A stretch of DNA of 9,307 bases, from the NCBI GenBank assembly GCA_023381095.1, contig JAMCTO010000216.1:1-9307 (forward strand). The letters are read 5' to 3'. The position numbers and the translations under genes were made by a program. The notes under the pieces were generated by a model, which was not told where the DNA came from, did no database searches, and saw nothing but the letters and a program-made list of their open reading frames with translations. Shown here in pieces: positions 7,456-9,307 of this stretch (within the stretch, counting starts at the first letter, position 1; each line of letters starts with the position of its first letter). The DNA is from Bacillota bacterium. GTDB taxonomy: Bacteria > Bacillota > Sulfobacillia > Sulfobacillales > Sulfobacillaceae.

Positions 7456-8886
7456 TCAATAGGCACGAGCGAATAAGGCGCGATGCTGTCCCGGCCGACC
7501 GCAAACAATACAACCTGTACCTGCCAGTTCGGTATCAAATGGCAGGCAGCGAATGGTCACTGACGTTTCCTGCTTCAACTGATCGGCACATGTTTCTTGA
7601 CCGCACCAATCTCCCATGAAGAATCCCCTAAAGTTATGATGTGCCATTTCCTGGAAATTCTCAACGGCAAACGTATTTTCATGTTGATACTGCCGAGCTT
7701 GTTGCAATAGAGTGTCTTGTACCTGGACCATCAATTGTGTCAACGCTTCTTGAAGCGTCGCCTCGCTAACCGCTATTTTTTCCCCAGTATCGCGGCGCGC
7801 TACTATCACTTGCTGCTGCGCCAAGTCGCGCGGTCCGATTTCAATGCGGACCGGCACCCCCCGCATTTCCCAGTCATTAAATTTATAGCCAGGAGTGAAT
7901 TCATCACGATCATCCAGCTTCACGCGAAACGAGGCACTCAAGGTTTTGGCCAAGGTTTTGGCATACCGCGTGACTTGCTCCCGATCATTCCCCCGTCCAA
8001 TCGGGACAATTACGATTTGAATCGGGGCCACACGGGGAGGAATTCGCAATCCTTTGTCATCCCCATGAACCATAATCAATGCCCCTATCAACCGCGTCGA
8101 AGCACCCCATGACGTCGTCCAGCCAAATTTCAACGTGCCGTCTTCATCCAAATATTGAATATCAAAGGCTTTGGCAAAATTTTGACCTAAAAAGTGGGAG
8201 GTTGTGGATTGCAACGCCTTGCCATCCCCCATCAAGGCTTCCAACGTATATGTTTCAATGGCTCCAGCAAAACGTTCACCGGCACTTTTAGCGCCCGCCA
8301 CCACCGGTATCGCCAACAAATTTTCCATCATTTCATGATAAATCCCCAGTTGCTGGCGTGTTTCAGCTTCTGCTTCCTCTGCTGTGCGATGCACCGTATG
8401 TCCTTCTTGCCACAAAAATTCTGTGGTACGAAGAAAGGGCCTGGTAGACTTTTCCCAGCGCAGTACATTGGCCCATTGGTTAATCAAAACCGGCAAGTCG
8501 CGATACGATTGAATCCATTGTGAATACATGGCCCCCACGACGGTTTCCGACGTTGGACGCACTGCGAGCCGTTCCGCCAACACTTCGTTGCCACCCATCG
8601 TCACCCAAGCTACTTCAGCGGAAAAGCCCTCCACATGTTCAGCTTCTTTTATCAGCAGGTGTTCCGGAATTAACAGGGGGAAGTAGGCATTTTGGTGCCC
8701 CGTTTCCCGAAATTTCTGGTCCAATGCCGCTTGAATAAATTCCCACATTCGGTAGCTGTATGGTTTCATCACCATAAATCCCTTGACTGGCGCATAATCC
8801 ACCATATCCGCCTTTTTGATCACATCGGTGTACCATTGCGAGTAATCTTGCGATTTAGGGGTGATTTCTTTGAGAAGCTTTTCCAC
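7456..8886 (-). CDS. proS: Prolyl-tRNA synthetase, archaeal/eukaryotic-like (type 3) form
   Basis: Charges tRNA-Pro with proline in the cytoplasm. It has 476 residues from the GTG at 8886 and the short layout of the archaeal/eukaryotic-like class: class II catalytic core, anticodon-binding domain and C-terminal zinc domain, without the editing insertion that lengthens the common bacterial form to about 570. Visible elements are KGFMVMKPYSY, RPTSET (110-115), motif 2 with R143 and E145 followed by TRPFLRTTEFLWQEGHT, TTSHFLGQNFAKAFDI, and motif 3 GASTRLIGALIMVHGD with R265. The anticodon domain holds the typical IGPRDL. The zinc domain has C428, C433, C459 and C462, and the protein ends in tyrosine, a hallmark of this class. 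The frame extends 30 codons upstream to 8976, but those overlap ispG and the AGGAGG site favours 8886. The start overlaps the ispG end by 32 bases. Confidence 0.96.
   Translation of the reverse strand: MEKLLKEITPKSQDYSQWYTDVIKKADMVDYAPVKGFMVMKPYSYRMWEFIQAALDQKFRETGHQNAYFPLLIPEHLLIKEAEHVEGFSAEVAWVTMGGNEVLAERLAVRPTSETVVGAMYSQWIQSYRDLPVLINQWANVLRWEKSTRPFLRTTEFLWQEGHTVHRTAEEAEAETRQQLGIYHEMMENLLAIPVVAGAKSAGERFAGAIETYTLEALMGDGKALQSTTSHFLGQNFAKAFDIQYLDEDGTLKFGWTTSWGASTRLIGALIMVHGDDKGLRIPPRVAPIQIVIVPIGRGNDREQVTRYAKTLAKTLSASFRVKLDDRDEFTPGYKFNDWEMRGVPVRIEIGPRDLAQQQVIVARRDTGEKIAVSEATLQEALTQLMVQVQDTLLQQARQYQHENTFAVENFQEMAHHNFRGFFMGDWCGQETCADQLKQETSVTIRCLPFDTELAGTGCIVCGRPGQHRALFARAY
7939..7962 (-). repeat. 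Perfect 12-bp tandem duplication inside proS
   Basis: The plus-strand unit CAAGGTTTTGGC occurs twice in direct succession (7939-7950 and 7951-7962). On the coding strand it gives AKTL-AKTL near the start of the anticodon-binding domain. It keeps the frame and looks like a small slippage duplication. Confidence 0.85.
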
Positions 8887-9307
8887 CCAAACGAACCTCC
8901 TCGGCAGCATCCTGAATTTCTTTCCATAATTCTTCCACCATATCCTGTTGCTCAACTCGCCGCACAATTTCACCATGACGGAAAATCAAGCCCATGTTCT
9001 TGCCACCGGCCAACCCGACATCGGCTTCGCGCGCCTCGCCAGGGCCGTTCACCGCGCATCCCATGACCGCCACCGTAATCGGCTCCGCTATCGTTGCCAA
9101 CCGACGTTCCAGTTCGTTGGTTACCGGCCACATATCAAATTGCAGCCGGCCACAGGTGGGACAGGCTACCAAATTGGCACCCCGCTCTCGAAGTTTCAAG
9201 CTTTTGAGGATTTCCCAGGCCACTCGCAGTTCTTCTTCTCCCGGCGCGGTCAGTGAAACCCGAATGGTGTCGCCAATACCTTCTGCCAAAAGCGTTCCCA
9301 GTCCCAA
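8855..9307 (-). CDS. ispG: 4-hydroxy-3-methylbut-2-en-1-yl diphosphate synthase IspG (C-terminal part; 5' end outside window)
   Basis: IspG is the [4Fe-4S] enzyme of the MEP isoprenoid pathway that converts methylerythritol cyclodiphosphate to HMBPP. The last 150 residues are present. They begin in the conserved GLGTLLAEGIGDTIRVSL, followed by the iron-sulfur half: ACPTCGR (cysteines 49 and 52 of the fragment) and VMGCAVNGPGEAREADVGLAGG (cysteine 84, with glutamate 91 at the place of the fourth cluster ligand in IspG). All cluster ligands are intact. The C-terminus carries a charged extension rich in Glu, Lys and Arg that runs into the proS start; the 32-base overlap suggests coupled translation. 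In Bacillota ispG commonly lies after dxr and rseP and before proS and polC, which fits this locus. Confidence 0.96.
   Translation of the reverse strand: MGLGTLLAEGIGDTIRVSLTAPGEEELRVAWEILKSLKLRERGANLVACPTCGRLQFDMWPVTNELERRLATIAEPITVAVMGCAVNGPGEAREADVGLAGGKNMGLIFRHGEIVRRVEQQDMVEELWKEIQDAAEEVRLGGKASQRNHP
8896..8901 (-). promoter_or_regulatory. proS ribosome binding site, inside ispG
   Basis: A perfect AGGAGG on the minus strand lies nine bases before the GTG at 8886. It is inside the ispG coding region and supports the short proS start over the upstream in-frame ATG codons at 8976 and 8910. Confidence 0.7.

Noticed and set aside
7410..7460. Possible promoter before the glycosyltransferase (TTGAGA in the gap after proS)
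   Set aside because: The hexamer 17 bases downstream, CAAATG, matches the -10 consensus poorly, and the short gap fits cotranscription with proS.

Overview
The window reads as one contiguous piece of a Bacillota (Firmicutes) chromosome, with every recognisable gene on the minus strand. The presence of PolC, the Gram-positive replicative polymerase with a built-in proofreading exonuclease, fixes the broad group. The balanced base composition, the short archaeal/eukaryotic-type prolyl-tRNA synthetase and many GTG starts suggest a deep-branching, moderate-GC lineage, possibly Sulfobacillus-like. That genus guess is an inference and was not searched.

Read in the direction of transcription (right to left), the genes are: the 3' part of ispG (isoprenoid synthesis), proS (prolyl-tRNA synthetase), a small family-2 glycosyltransferase, polC, an MFS drug-efflux-type transporter, and the 5' part of nusA (transcription elongation factor). 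The backbone ispG-proS-polC-nusA is the conserved Bacillota housekeeping cluster. ispG and proS overlap, and proS, the glycosyltransferase and polC are separated by only 24 to about 52 bases, so these four probably form one transcription unit.

Two genes interrupt the conserved order. The glycosyltransferase lies between proS and polC. The transporter occupies the place between polC and nusA where rimP is normally found, and no rimP is visible. The transporter and nusA each have their own extended -10 promoter, so the unit appears to be split at this point. The nusA leader is about 125 bases long and contains two mutually exclusive hairpins and a possible 18-codon leader peptide. The transporter frame has an ATG followed two codons later by an in-frame TAG, so its start or integrity is uncertain. 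NusA carries an unusual C-terminal extension that begins a cysteine motif and is cut off by the window edge.

The plus strand holds only shadow frames. I see no RNA genes, CRISPR array, insertion sequence or phage genes. No gene-free stretch exceeds 300 bases; the two largest gaps (about 1152-1329 and 2461-2594) are filled by the regulatory regions described below.
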